Source: Alopecurus myosuroides (lineage: Eukaryota > Streptophyta > Magnoliopsida > Poales > Poaceae). Taken from it: a stretch of 64,000 bases of DNA. The notes under the pieces were generated by a model that was not told the origin of the DNA, searched no databases, and saw nothing but the letters and a program-made list of their open reading frames with translations. Position 1 is the stretch's first letter. The number at the start of each line of letters is the position of its first letter. Shown one piece after another: positions 33,632 to 46,486 of this stretch. Where the stretch lies: the NCBI GenBank assembly GCA_028641055.1, contig CM054062.1:143014682-143078681 (forward strand), in the 5' to 3' direction. A program made the translations under genes and the position numbers.

Positions 33632-35859
33632 CACTTTCACAGATGATTTGAGTAGATATGGGTATATTTACTTAATGAAACACAAATCTGAGACATTTGA
33701 AAAGTTCAAAGAATTTCAGAGTGAAGTTGAAAATCATCGTAACAGAAAGATTAAATTTCTACGATCTGATCGTGGAGGTGAATATCAGTTACGAGTTTGG
33801 CATGCATATGAAATAATGTGGAATAGTTTCACAACTCACACCTGCCAGAACACCACAGCGAAATGGTGTTTCCGAACGTCGTAATCGTACTTTATTGGAT
33901 ATGGTTCGATCTATGATGTCTCTTACAGATTTGCCACTATCGTTTTGGGGTTATGCACTAGAGACCGCTACATTTACTTTAAATAGGGCACCATCTAAAT
34001 CCGTTGAAACGACACCGTTTGAATTATGGTTTGGAACAAAGCTAAGCTGTCATTTCTAAAAGTTTGGGGATGCGATGTTTATGTGAAGAAGCTTCAACCT
34101 GATAAACTCGAACCCAAAGCGTAAAAATGCGTCTTCATAGGATACCCTAAAGAAACAATAGGGTACACCTTCTATCACAGATCCGAAGGCAAGATTTTCG
34201 TTTCCAAGAATGGATCCTTTTTGGAGAAGGAGTTTCTCTCGAAAGGTGTGAATAGTAGGAAGGTAGAACTCGACAAGGTTATTGAACCTTCTCTTCCTGG
34301 AATGGCGAGTAGCACAGTGCTGGAAGTTGTTCCGGTGCCGACCCTGTCAGTTGAAGAGAGAGCTAATGATCAAGATCATGAATCTCCAGTAGAGGAAACT
34401 ACCGCACCTCGCAGGTCAACTAGGGAACGTACAACTCCTGAACTGTACGGAGATCCCGTATTAAACTTCATGGTAGATGGAGGTGATGACCCTGCGACAT
34501 ATGATGAAGCGATGATGAGCCTAGATTCCAACAAATGGCTTGAAGCCATGAAATCCGAAATAGCATCCATGTACGAAAACCAAGTTTGGACTTTGGTGGA
34601 CTTACCCGATGACCGCAAGGCCGTTGAGAACAAATGGATCTTTAAAAAGAAAACTGACGTTGATGGTAATGTGACCATCTATAAAGCTCGACTTGTCGCA
34701 GAAGGTTTCCGACAAATTCAAGGAGTTGACTATGATGAGACTTTCTCACCAGTAGCGATGCTTAAGTCAGTTAGGATTATGTTAGCAGTTGCTGCATTTT
34801 TTGATTATGAAATCTGGCAGATGGATGTCAAAACGGCGTTCCTTAATGGTGACATTGAGGAAGAATTGTATCTGATGTAACCCAAAGGTTTTGTTGATCC
34901 TAAGGATGCTGACAAGGTGTGTAAGCTTCAGCGTTCCATTTATGGACTGAAGCAAGCATCCCGGAGTTGGAACCTCCATTTTGATAAGGTGATCAAAGGG
35001 TTTGGATTTGTCCAAACATACGGAGAAGCTTGTATTTACAAGAAAGTGAGTGGGAGCTTTGTAGCATTTCTAGTACTATATGTGGATGACATATTGTTGA
35101 TTAGAAATGATATATAACTTTTAAAAAGCGTAAAAGGTTATTTGAACAGTAGTTTTTCGATGAAAGACCTTGGTGAAGTAGCTTATATATTAGGCATCAA
35201 AATCTACAGGGATAGATCAAGACGCTTAATTGGACTTTCGCAAAGTACATACCTTGACAAGATTCTGAAGAAGTTCAGAATGGAAGAGAGTAAGAAGGGG
35301 TTCTTACCTATGTTGCAAGGCAAAACCTTGAGTAAGACTCAATGTCCAGCTACAGCAGAAGATAGAGAGAGAATGAATATGATTCCCTATGCTTCGGCCA
35401 TAGGTTCTATCATGTATGCTATGCTATGTACAAGACCGGATGTGGCACATGCTATTAGTTTGACTAGTAGCTACCAATCCGATCCAGGTTTGGAACACTG
35501 GACGGCGGTCAAGAATATCTTTAAGTACTTAAGAAGAACTAAGGATATGTTTCTCATATATGGCGGTGAAGAAGAGCTCGTCGCAAGATGTTACGTCGAT
35601 GCTAGCTTTGACACTGATCCGGATGACTCTAAGTCTCAGTCCAGGTACGTATTTGTTATGAATGGAGGAGCTGTAAGCTGGAGGAGTTCCAAGCAATCCG
35701 TGGTAGCGATATCATCAACAGAAGCGGAATATGTTGCTGCCTCGGAGGCAACACATGAAGCAGTTTGGATGAAGAAGTTCATATCTGAACTAGGTGTGGT
35801 TCCGAGTGCGTTGGATCCAATGGTTATCTATTGTGACAACAATGGTGCCATAGCCAATG
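33632..35859 (+). pseudogene. Duplicated element A pol fragment (integrase to RNase H)
   Basis: A copy of 10378-12605 at a constant offset of 23254, with about six substitutions in 2.2 kb. It starts inside the integrase (TFTDDLSRYGYIYL), holds the RT (34221-35117, YVDD intact) and RNase H up to YCDNNGAIAN, and ends with CAATG (35855-35859) before a new B LTR. It has the same stop codons and frameshift as the first copy. At the left junction an accidental frame joins LTR sequence to the integrase piece (33525-33884); this is not a real gene fusion. Confidence 0.93.
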
Positions 35860-38800
35860 TGTAACATCCCAAGTATGAAAATAGCCATTAGAATGTTTGC
35901 TATCTGTTATTTTATGTTTTGCATCATGACATCATGTTCATTACATTTGTTTTGCTTGTTTTCCATTTGTTTTCCTCTGTTTTCATTTGTTTTCCAATTG
36001 TTTTCCTTTGTTTTCTATTTGAATTTCAACTCAAATTTCAAACCTTTGTTTCATACTTGTGATGTTACAATTTCCAAAATGATATTTCAACTCAAAACAA
36101 TCAATTGTTTCCATTAAAGTGTGATTTCAAAACTGTTGTTTTGTTTCTATAAAAATGCATCCAATAACAAAACATTTTCAAATTCAATTAATTTCCAAAA
36201 CAGCAACCCTTTTGAAAATAAAATGACCAAAACACTTCCATCATTTGTTTCCATTAAACTATAAATTTCAAGCCATCAAAATTGTTCAAGTTCATTAATT
36301 CATTAATAGCAATTCACTTAATTCAAATGATTTTCAAATTCAATTGCAATTGCAAACAGCCACCAATTGAAATTTATGAAATTTACAAAACAATTCTAAG
36401 AAATTTGTTGCAAATAAAATGGAGGGTTCAACCTATTTGAAATGGTTATTTTGAATTTCCACTTAATATCCCAAATCCATTCAAATTCAATCAAAATTCA
36501 AACAGCAACATAATTTATTTATTCTGGAAATTTAAACTTGCACAATGTTGCTGTGGCAACAAACAATCTATAAAACTTTTATTCCAAAATTTTCCCAACC
36601 CAAACACCTATCTCTTTCTTCCTTATTTCATTCCAGCAAAAAAAATAATAGAACAAAATAAAAATAAAAATCAAAGGAAGAGAGAGGCAGCAGGCCCAAC
36701 TCCCCCTCAACCCACCATCTCCCAAAGCCCATACCCCCTAGCTTTCTTCCTCCTCCTGTACGGCTCCACATCGATCATGTCCACGTATTCAGAGAGGAGC
36801 ACGAACGGACAGCAGCCCTCCCCCTTCCCCTTAAGACCTAGGCCGAGCCCTAGCTCCCCAACCCTACTTCCTTCTCCCTCTTTCTCTCTTCCCCCGCCTC
36901 CATTCCCTTCTCCCTCTCTCTTCTCTCTGCCCTCCCTCTGAATCCTTGCAGCTCTCTGAAGCTGAATTCCACACCCGAGCTCCCTACTCCCTCCGGCGAT
37001 CGCCGGCGTTGGAGGCCCCCTCCGGCCCGGGCGAGTGGGGGAATGGAAACCCCCCACCGCGGGCTCCCTCCTCCACCTCACGCCAGGGGCCGGGACGGCC
37101 GGAGCCGCCGCCGCCGTCCGCCTTTGTCGCCACCGGCCACCTGCTGCGTCGACCTTCTCCTCACCGACCACTCGTGGTGAGCTCCCCTCCTCGCCTCCCC
37201 TTCCTCCCTCTCGCTACTCTTCTCCTCCTCCCCACAGCGCACGGCCCACCGCACCGCAGCCTGCCACGGCGCCCCACGGCGAGCGGGCAGCGAGCCGCCG
37301 GCGACCATCCCTCGTTTCTATCTGCCCAGGTTCAGCTAACGAGCAGTTTTAGATTCAGAGAAAAAAAATCCCGCGACCTCCACCTTATCCACCCCCGAGG
37401 CCCCTTCCTATCACCAAATCAAGCCCACCGCAGTGGCTAGCTGCCACAGCGCGCACAGCAAAGGGGAGGGGTTCGAGTCCCCCCTCCCTCAATTAAACCA
37501 AAACTTTTATTTTCCATTGTTTTGGTACAGCACTTCCCAGAAAATCACACACAGGTCCCTGTATTTTCTTTTCTAGTCCCTGTTTAATTTTTCCTAAGTC
37601 CCTAGAGGTAATAAAAATGGCAGATTTGCACCCTAATCTTGTAAAATGCATAACTAAATCATTTTAACTCCAAATCCAACTTTTTAAATATGTTTACTAT
37701 CCCAAATTGAATTGTCTATCCAAATATAAAATTTGTTTACTGTTTTGAATATTTTAAATTGGTGAAATATTTGAAAACTTGTTTAATTCATTTAATTTTG
37801 CAAAAAATCATAACTTGGTCATAAAAATTCCAAATTCCACAAACTAAATATGTTTTCCACTCAACTTTTCATGTACTTTCCAAATATCAACTTTGTTTGA
37901 TGTTTTGAATAATTTAAATTGCTGAAAACAACTGTTTCTTAATTAATGCATTTAAAATTGCCAAATTAATAACTTGCTCATTTTAAATCCAATTTCAACA
38001 AATGAAATATGTTTTCCATGCAAAATTAAACCACCTTTTCAGATATAAAATTTGTTTCATGTTTTGAATAATTAAATTTGGTTAAATAATTTAAACCTTA
38101 TTTAATTCATTTAAAATTGTTAAATTCATAACTTGGTCAAACTAATTTCTTTTGGGACATATAAAATATGTTTTCAAACCATAAAAGTATAAACTTTTCA
38201 AATATGAACTTCATCTAATGTTTTGAACAAATAAAAATTCAAATAAGTTCATGTTTGGTTTAAATTCAATTAAAACTTGTTCAAACTTGTTTAATCCATA
38301 AGTAAATTATTCCAAATCCTTTTTCAACAAGTGAAACATGTAATCCACCCAAAATTGTGTGCTCTTTTCAAATATGAACTTTGTTATCTATTTTGAACAA
38401 TTAAAATTGGTGAAAAACAACAAATGCTTGTGTGACACCTTTAAGGAACCAAAAATTCCATAACTTAATAAATAAAATTCCAAAATTGGTAAACCTTATT
38501 TCCAATTGATTCTATTGTTGTTATTTTTCTGTTTTCCTCATCCATGCATCATGCTAATCCACTTTCACCTATTGGTTAGTTGTAAAACAATTGTTTCACC
38601 CTTAATTCATGGGCTTTCCATATGCAATCCAATTGCATGTGGGTCCATTTAATTATGTTATGTTACCATGTCAACTAGTTATTTTGATGCATCAATTAAA
38701 TGGTCATGCACCATCCCATGTTTGTGCACTATGCCATGTTATTGATTGTTTGTCTCTCTGCGTTGTTTGTTTGCTTCTTTCCGGATATATGACGACGTTG

Positions 38801-40632
38801 AGACCGACGAAACTTACGACACCCCTTCTAAGGATCTAGCTCAGTACCAGGCTGCTGGGTTTGAAGGCAAGTATTCACTCACATGAACCATCGTGTTCCT
38901 TTCAACATTGGTTACCGATACTTTCCGTTGTCTATTCTGCTAGCCCTATGAATAGTTGCTTCTGTTACGAACCTATCACATGAATCCCTTAACCCTGATA
39001 TTGCCTCACCTCCACTCCTACAACCCCATTGTTTGAGCCCGTGTCTTACTAGCATGCTTAGGTTGTTTTGCTCGAGTCTGTTACCCGTTACTTTCTGTTA
39101 CTATTTCTATTATGTTATGGGGGCTCGATGTTAATCAATCAACCTGTTAATGTTGTGACTAAATAATAATTTGCTGATAAGGCACCGGCAGGAGGCCCTG
39201 TGTGGTTTTGAGGCCTGCTAGTGTCGACCCTAATAGGAAAAGGGTCTTGTCTACTGATCCATGATGAGCGCACTACCCGCATGTGGGAAGCGTGTATGGG
39301 CGCCCCCCTCAATTTGATTCGATTCGCATCTCGTCCAAATCGCCTCATTTAGTTCGGGTGTTCCATTTGCCGCATGCATGTTTTTGCGAGCCCAGGCCAG
39401 GGTGGAAACTTTTGTAGTCGGCATTTAGGGAGACACGTTCTTAGAGTGCTATGAGGGCCCCCTTTTCTTCGTGGGGCTTGATTAGCCGTGCGCTCACTGC
39501 ACAGGGTTCTTTGGGCTTGATGCGGACAAGAGTTGAGTTGTGTTGAGTGCCCCGCTTGGTGGGAGGCATCCCATCTGGCAGGTTATTCTTACGTGTACGG
39601 CCAAATTGGTGCACCCCTGCAGGGTAAATCTTCTCGAGAAGCCGTGTTTTCTGCGGTTATGGACTACTTGGTGAAAGTACTGGCTAACAAGTACTCAGGA
39701 CAACTCAAACCTAATGATTAACAACCTTACACCCAATGATTAACAACTTGACTAGTAATAGGCTTATTGACACAATAATCTGAACCATCATTATTTCACA
39801 TGTGTGAGTTATCCTCAGATTGCTTCTTTGGATAAGGGGCGAGATCCAGGATGGGTTTGTTTGGAGTTAGCTATAGTTGGTTACGATACGCTATCTTATC
39901 CCTTTTCTGATAGCCGGAAGGTATAGCAACTCTGTAGTTGGTTAGAGCAGCCAGCTGCCGCATCTTTTGTATCCCCTCTCTTCCGTTGAACCCAAAGCAT
40001 CTGTGCTTGGTGTTGACGGGTTACACTTTGGTGAATTGTGAGTCTTGCTTGCCAGTACGTTTATGTACTGACCCCTTTGGGGCTGTGGTTTCCGCAGACT
40101 ACGTTTCCGAGGATCCCCATGATGGCTAATACGTGGAGTATGACGAGACTGCTGACGAGTAGATAGCGGACCCGGGCAGGATCCGAGACTTCGTGGATGG
40201 GCTCCGTCTTTTCGTTTCCGGCCTCTTAGGCCTATTTGGATCTTGTCTGTACTCAGACATGTTGAATGCTTCCGCTGTGATGTAATGATGTTATGTTGGG
40301 ACATGTGTCCTCTGGATGATTGTATTTGCTATCTCTGCTCTAATGAGAGCTATTTGCAACTTATTTCAACCTTTTGTGTCGTAGAGATCTGTTGTGATAT
40401 CAATTGTTCAAATGCCGTTGACGTACCATGTGTGTATGTTATGAAGTACGTCAACGGAAGTGTCCTGATTTCTATGGGATGGTTTGCGCAGACGATGGAT
40501 AGTAGAGAATGGTTGTCACACGTTTACGTGTTGGCCTGCTCATATTGAGATGCGGGTGCCGGTATGCCCCGTAAGCCATTTGTTCTACTATTCAGCGGAC
40601 TGTGAGTATCCCCTAGAAGTCCGGGTGCGACA
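35860..40632 (+). repeat. Element B 5' LTR, duplicated copy, uninterrupted (4773 bp)
   Basis: Copy of the 12606 LTR without element C. At 39590 the sequence passes smoothly through GGCAGGTTATTCTTACGTG, the site where C entered the other copy. It differs from the first copy at roughly a dozen sites. tRNA-like module about 37427-37485; palindrome CTTCTCGAGAAG 39630-39641. Confidence 0.95.
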
Positions 40633-41459
40633 AATGGTATCAGAGCCTGTCTGCCTGTAGGATCCCTTTTTACTGGTCGCAGTTGAGTCTAGAAACTATT
40701 TTGTAGCTATATAGGAAAAATGAAACGTGAGAGTAGGAATTCTGTTCTTTTTCTTCTTTCCCCACCCACCCTCCCTTTTCTGGTAAGGAAGTGCAACGTT
40801 GTTTTCCCCTTCTCATCTAAACTTTCAAGTTAGGATTTCACGTATCCTGGGTTCTCTAGGATGGTTATATCTACTAGACCATAGGAATGGAGGTGGTTGT
40901 GACATGATTTATCATGTTGCCTACTCACGATTGAGAACGGAGGCGTGTAAGCCCCGGAAGCAGATCCTCTATTCCTTAAGCAGTAGATATTGATCCTTTA
41001 GAAGCCCAGATGGGTTTTCCGTAGTACCTCAGGAGTGTTTTGATCTCGTTTTCCCGATGTTGCTTCGTTATCCTGTTCTTTTCAACATCCTTTTCGTCCG
41101 TTGAAACCTTGTTGTTGCTTCCCATTTCAGTTCTGCTACCGGCGTCTAATCAATAACGCTGTTCCACCCTTCTGGCCAGATAGTCTATTCTACAAATGAA
41201 TCAAGTTCTATTCAGCTATACACCCTCAATACGAAACCTCTACCTTTACTCGAAATGTTCCGGTGGTTTGTGAATTCCTTGACGTCTTTCCAGAAGAGTT
41301 GCCAGGAATGCCTGTCATCTTGAACTTCCAGAAAAGCTATCCAAGGTGCACGATGTGTTTCACGTGTCACAGCTCAAGAGGGTCTTCCCAAGAAGTATCC
41401 GGACCTTTTTCTTTTCTCAGTAGGAATCTCGGGGCGCGATTCCTTCAAGGGGGGCGTTT
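40633..41459 (+). pseudogene. Element B internal domain, second copy
   Basis: 827 bp, nearly identical to 32637-33464. Primer site at 40635. It carries the same RT-start (EFLDVFPEELPGMP, about 41269) and integrase-end remnants; the purine tract is one G shorter. It is bounded by complete LTRs on both sides, so this is the better-preserved B unit. Confidence 0.85.
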
Positions 41460-44400
41460 TGTAACATCCCAAGTATGAAAAATAGCCATTAGAATGTTTG
41501 CTATCTGTTATTTTATGTTTTGCATCATGACATCATGTTCATTGCATTTGTTTTGCTTGTTTTCCATTTGTTTTCCTCTGTTTTCATTTGTTTTCCAATT
41601 GTTTTCCTTTGTTTTCCTTTGTTTTCTATTTGAATTTCAACTCAAATTTCAAACCTTTGTTTCATACTTGTGATGTTACAATTTCCAAAATGATATTTCA
41701 ACTCAAAACAATCAATTGTTTCCATTAAAGTGTGATTTCAAAACTGTTGTTTTGTTTCTATAAAAATGCATCCAATAACAAAACATTTTCAAATTCAATT
41801 AATTTCCAAAACAGCAACCCTTTTGAAAATTATGAAAATGACCAAAACACTTCCATCATTTGTTTCCATTAAACTATAAATTTCAAGCCATCAAAATTGT
41901 TCAAGTTCATTAATTCATTAATAGCAATTCACTTAATTCAAATGATTTTCAAATTCAATTGCAATTGCAAACAGCCACCAATTGAAATTTATGAAATTTA
42001 CAAAACAATTCTAAGCAATTTGTTGCAAATAAAATGGAGGGTTCAACCTATTTGAAATGGTTATTTTGAATTTCCACTTAATATCCCAAATCCATTCAAA
42101 TTCAATCAAAATTCAAACAGCAACATAATTTATTTATTCTGGAAATTTAAACTTGCACAATGTTGCTGTGGCAACAAACAATCTATCAAACTTTTATTCC
42201 AAAATTTTCCCAACCCAAACACCTATCTCTTTCTTCCTTATTTCATTCCAGCAAAAAAAAAAGAACAAAATAAAAATAAAAAGCAAAGGGAGAGAGAGGC
42301 AGCAGGCCCAACTCCCCCTCAGCCCACCATCTCCCAAAGCCCATACCCCCCTAGCTTTCTTCCTCCTCCTGTACGTCTCCACATCGATCATGTCCACGTA
42401 TTCAGAGAGGAGCACGAACGGACAGCAGCCCTCCCCCTTCCCCTTAAGACCTAGGCCGAGCCCTAGCTCCCCAACCCTACTTCCTTCTCCCTCTTTCTCT
42501 CTTCCCCCGCCTCCATTCCCTTCTCCCTCTCTCTTCTCTCTGCCCTCCCTCTGAATCCTTGCAGCTCTCTGAAGCTGAATTCCACACCCGAGCTCCCTAC
42601 TCCCTCCGGCGATCGCCGGCGTTGGAGGCCCCCTCCGGCCCGGGCGAGTGGGGGAATGGAAACCCCCCACCGCGGGCTCCCTCCTCCACCTCACGCCAGG
42701 GGCCGGGACAGCCGGAGCCGCCGCCGCCGTCCGCCTTTGTCGCCACCGGCCACCTGCTGCGGCCGACCTTCTCCTCACCGACCACTCGTGGTGAGCTCCC
42801 CTCCTCGCCTCCCCTTCCTCCCTCTCGCTACTCTTCTCCTCCTCCCCACAGCGCACGGCCCACCGCACCGCAGCCTGCCACGGCGCCCCACGGCGAGCGA
42901 GCAGCAAGCCGCCGGCGACCATCCCTCGTTTCTATCCGCCCAGGTTCAGCTAACGAGCAGTTTTAGATTCAGAGAAAAAAATCCCGCGACCTCCACCTTA
43001 TCCACCCCCGAGGCCCCTTCCTATCACCAAATCAAGCCCACCGCAGTGGCTAGCTGCCACAGCGCGCACAGCAAAGGGGAGGGGTTCGAGTCCCCCCTTC
43101 CCTCAATTAAACCAAAACTTTTATTTTCCATTGTTTTGGTACAGCACTTCCCAGAAAATCACACACAGGTCCCTGTATTTTCTTTTCTAGTCCCTGTTTA
43201 ATTTTTCCTAAGTCCCTAGAGGTAATAAAAATGGCAGATTTGCACCCTAATCTTGTAAAATGCATAACTAAATCATTTTAACTCCAAATCCAACTTTTTA
43301 AATATGTTTTCTGTCCCAAATTGAATTGTCTATCCAAATATAAAATTTGTTGACTGTTTTGAATATTTTAAATTGGTGAAATATTTGAAAACTTGTTTAA
43401 TTCATTTAATTTTGCAAAAATCATAACTTGGTCATAAAAATTCCAAATTCCACAAACTAAATATGTTTTCCACTCAACTTTTCACGTACTTTCCAAATAT
43501 AAACTTTGTTTGCTGTTTTGAATAATTTAAATTGCTGAAAACAACTGTTTCTTAATTAATGCATTTAAAATTGCCAAATTAATAACTTGCTCATTTTAAA
43601 TCCAATTTCAACAAATGAAATATGATTTCCATGCAAAATTAAACCACCTTTTCAGATATAAAATTTGTTTCATGTTTTGAATAATTAAAATTGGTTAAAT
43701 AATTTAAACCTTATTTAATTCATTTAAAATTGTTAAATTCATAACTTGGTCAAACTAATTTCTTTTGGGACATATAAAATATGTTTTCAAACCATAAAAG
43801 TATAAACTTTTCAAATATGAACTTCATCTAATGTTTTGAACAAATAAAAATTAAAATAAGTTCATGTTTGGTTTAAATTCAATTAAAACTTGTTCAAACT
43901 TGTTTAATCCATAAGTAAATTATTCCAAATCCTTTTTCAACAAGTGAAACATGTAATCCACCCAAAATTGTGTGCTCTTTTCAAATATGAACTTTGTTAT
44001 CTATTTTGAACAATTAAAATTGGTGAAAAACAACAAATGCTTGTGTGACACCTTTAAGGAACCAAAAATTCCATAACTTAATAAATAAAATTCCAAAATT
44101 GGTAAACCTTATTTCCAATTGATTCTATTGTTGATATTTTTCTGTTTTCCTCATCCATGCATCATGCTAATCCACTTTCACCTATTGGTTAGTTGTAAAA
44201 CAATTGTTTCACCCTTAATTCATGGGCTTTCCATATGCAATCCAATTGCATGTGGGTCCATTTAATTATGTTATGTTACCATGTCAACTAGTTATTTTGA
44301 TGCATAAATTAAATGGTCATGCATCATCCCATGTTTGTGCACTATGCCATGTTATTGATTGTTTGTCTCTCTGCGTTGTTTGTTTGCTTCTTCCCGGATA

Positions 44401-46245
44401 TACGACGACGTTGAGACCGACGAAACTTACGACACCCCTTCTAAGGATCTAGCTCAGTACCAGGCTGCTGGGTTTGAAGGCAAGTATTCACTCACATGAA
44501 CCATCGTGTTCCTTTCAACATTGGTTACCGATACTTTCCGTTGTCTATTCTGCTAGCCCTATGAATAGTTGCTTCTGTTACGAACCTATCACATGAATCC
44601 CTTAACCCTGATATTGCCTCACCTCCACTCCTACAACCCCATTGTTTGAGCCCATGTCTTACTAGCATGCTTAGGTTGTTTTGCTCGAGTCTGTTACCCG
44701 TTACTTTCTGTTACTATTTCTATTATGTTCTGGGGGCTCGATGTTAATCAATCAACCTGTTAATGTTGTGACTAAATAATAATTTGCTGATAAGGCACCG
44801 GCAGGAGGCCCTGTGTGGTTTTGAGGCCTGCTAGTGTCGACCCTAATAGGAAAAGGGTCTTGTCTACTGATCCATGATGAGCGCACTACCCGCATGTGGG
44901 AAGCGTGTATGGGCGCCCCCCTCAATTTGATTCGATTCGCATCTCGTCCAAATCGCCTCATTTAGTTCGGGTGTTCCATTTGCCGCATGCATGTTTTTGC
45001 GAGCCCAGGCCAGGGTGGAAACTTTTGTAGTCGGCATTTAGGGAGACACATTCTTAGAGTGCTATGAGGGTCCCCTTTTCTTCGTGGGGCTTGATTAGCC
45101 GTGCGCTCACTGCACGGGGTTCTTTGGGCTTGATGCGGAGAAGAGTTGAGTTGTGTTTAGTGCCCCGCTTGGTGGGAGGCATCCCATCTGGCGGGTTATT
45201 CTTACGTGTACGGCCAAATTGGTGCACCCCTGCAGGGTAAATCTTCTCGAGAAGCCGCGTTTTCCGCGGTTATGGACTACTTGGTGAAAGTACTGGCTAA
45301 CAAGTACTCAGGACAACTCAAACCTAATGATTAACAACCTTACACCCAATGATTAACAACTTGACTAGTAATAGGCTTATTGACACAATAATCTGAACCA
45401 TCATTATTTCACCTGTGTGAGTTATCCTCGGATTGCTTCTTTGGATAAGGGGCGAGATCCAGGATGGGTTTGTTTGGAGTTAGCTATAGTTGGTTACGAT
45501 ACGCTATCTTATCCCTTTTCTGATAGCCGGAAGGTATAGCAACTTTGTAGTTGGTTAGAGCAGCGAGCTGCCGCATCTTTTGTATCCCCTCTCTTCCGTT
45601 GAACCCAAAGCATCTGTGCTTGGTGTTGACGGGTTACACTTTGGTGAATTGTGAGTCTTGCTTGCCAGTATGTTTATGTACTGACCCCTTTGGGGATGTG
45701 GTTTCCGCAGACTACGTTTCCGAGGATCCCCATGGTGGCTACTACGTGGAGTATGACGAGACTGCTGACGAGTAGATAGCGGACCCGGGCAGGATCCGAG
45801 ACTTCGTGGATGGGCTCCGTCTTTTCGTTTCCGGCCTCTTAGGCCTATTTGGATCTTGTCTGTACTCAGACATGTTGAATGCTTCCGCTGTGATGTAATG
45901 ATGTTATGTTGGGACATGTGTCCTATGGATGATTGTATTTGCTATCTCTGCTCTAATGAGAGCTATTTGCAGCTTATTTCAACCTTTTGTGTCGTAGAGA
46001 TCTGTTGTGATATCAATTGTTCAAATGCCGTTGACGTACCATGTGTGTATGTTATGAAGTACGTCAACGGAAGTGTCCTGATTTCTATGGGATGGTTTGC
46101 GCAGACGATGGATAGTAGAGAATGGTTGTCACACGTTTACGTGTTGGCCTGCTCATATTGAGATGCGGGTGCTGGTATGCCCCGTAAGCCATTTGTTCTA
46201 CTATTCAGCGGACTGTGAGTATCCCCTAGAAGTCCGGGTGCGACA
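41460..46245 (+). repeat. Element B 3' LTR (4786 bp)
   Basis: It starts TGTAACATCCCAAGTATGAAAAATAGCC and ends GGTGCGACA against the CAATG duplication. It differs from the 5' LTRs at many more sites than they differ from each other, as expected if the 5' copies arose by later duplication. A minus-strand frame of 242 codons (42922-42194) spans its GC-rich part but matches no protein I know. The acidic exon is intact at 45712-45775. Confidence 0.95.
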
Positions 46246-46250
46246 CAATG

Positions 46251-46453
46251 CTAAGGAACCAAGGTCTCACAAGAATTCCAAGCATATCAAGCGCCGTTTT
46301 CACTCCATCCGTGAGCATGTCGTAGATGGGGATGTGAAGATTTGCAAAGTACATACGGATCTGAATGTGGCAGATCCATTGACTAAAACTCTCTCAAGGG
46401 CAAAACATGATCAACACCAGAACTCAATGGGTGTTAGATTCATCACTATGTAA
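46251..46453 (+). pseudogene. Element A RNase H, C-terminal end
   Basis: It resumes the copia RNase H after element B: AKEPRSHKNSKHIKRRFH, IREHVVDGDVKICKV and DLNVADPLTKTL, the usual end of copia pol with the HIRRRFHxIRE and ADPLTK motifs, stopping at 46451-46453. CAATG (46246-46250) is the repeated target site. Confidence 0.92.
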
Positions 46454-46474
46454 TATAGATTATTGCCCCTAGTG

Positions 46475-46486
46475 CAAGTGGGAGAC
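46475..46486 (+). promoter_or_regulatory. Polypurine tract of element A
   Basis: CAAGTGGGAGAC directly precedes the 3' LTR, the standard plus-strand primer position. Confidence 0.85.

Larger units (their letters stand above)
12606..46245 (+). mobile_element. Giant-LTR gypsy-derived element B, tandemly duplicated and hosting element C
   Basis: The outer ends are TGTAACATCCC (12606) and GGGTGCGACA (46245), flanked by the target duplication CAATG (12601-12605, 46246-46250). Inside are: 5' LTR (12606-16332 plus 31592-32636), internal domain (32637-33464), a 167-bp start of a 3' LTR (33465-33631), a repeated piece of element A pol (33632-35859), then a second 5' LTR, internal domain and a full 3' LTR. 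The simplest reading is one LTR-internal-LTR insertion of about 10.4 kb that later suffered an 8.0-kb tandem duplication. LTRs are about 4.8 kb and the internal domain only about 0.83 kb with gypsy pol remnants, so it is non-autonomous (LARD-like, perhaps of the Sukkula/Erika type). Confidence 0.9.

Noticed and set aside
33525..33884. Hydrophobic N-terminus fused to integrase
   Set aside because: The fusion is the duplication breakpoint read through by chance; the N-terminal part is LTR TTTTCC repeat translated as Phe/Leu/Val.
42194..42922. Minus-strand open frame of 242 codons in the B 3' LTR (and 154 codons at 13453-13917 and 36707-37171)
   Set aside because: It lies antisense in the GC-rich LTR segment, is rich in Gly/Arg/Ala from composition, changes length between copies through small indels, and matches no family I know.
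33465..46245. Two independent insertions of element B
   Set aside because: Both copies sit at the same base of A pol with the same CAATG, share A's stop codons, and the 33465 LTR fragment has the private variants of the 41460 LTR; a tandem duplication explains all of this.
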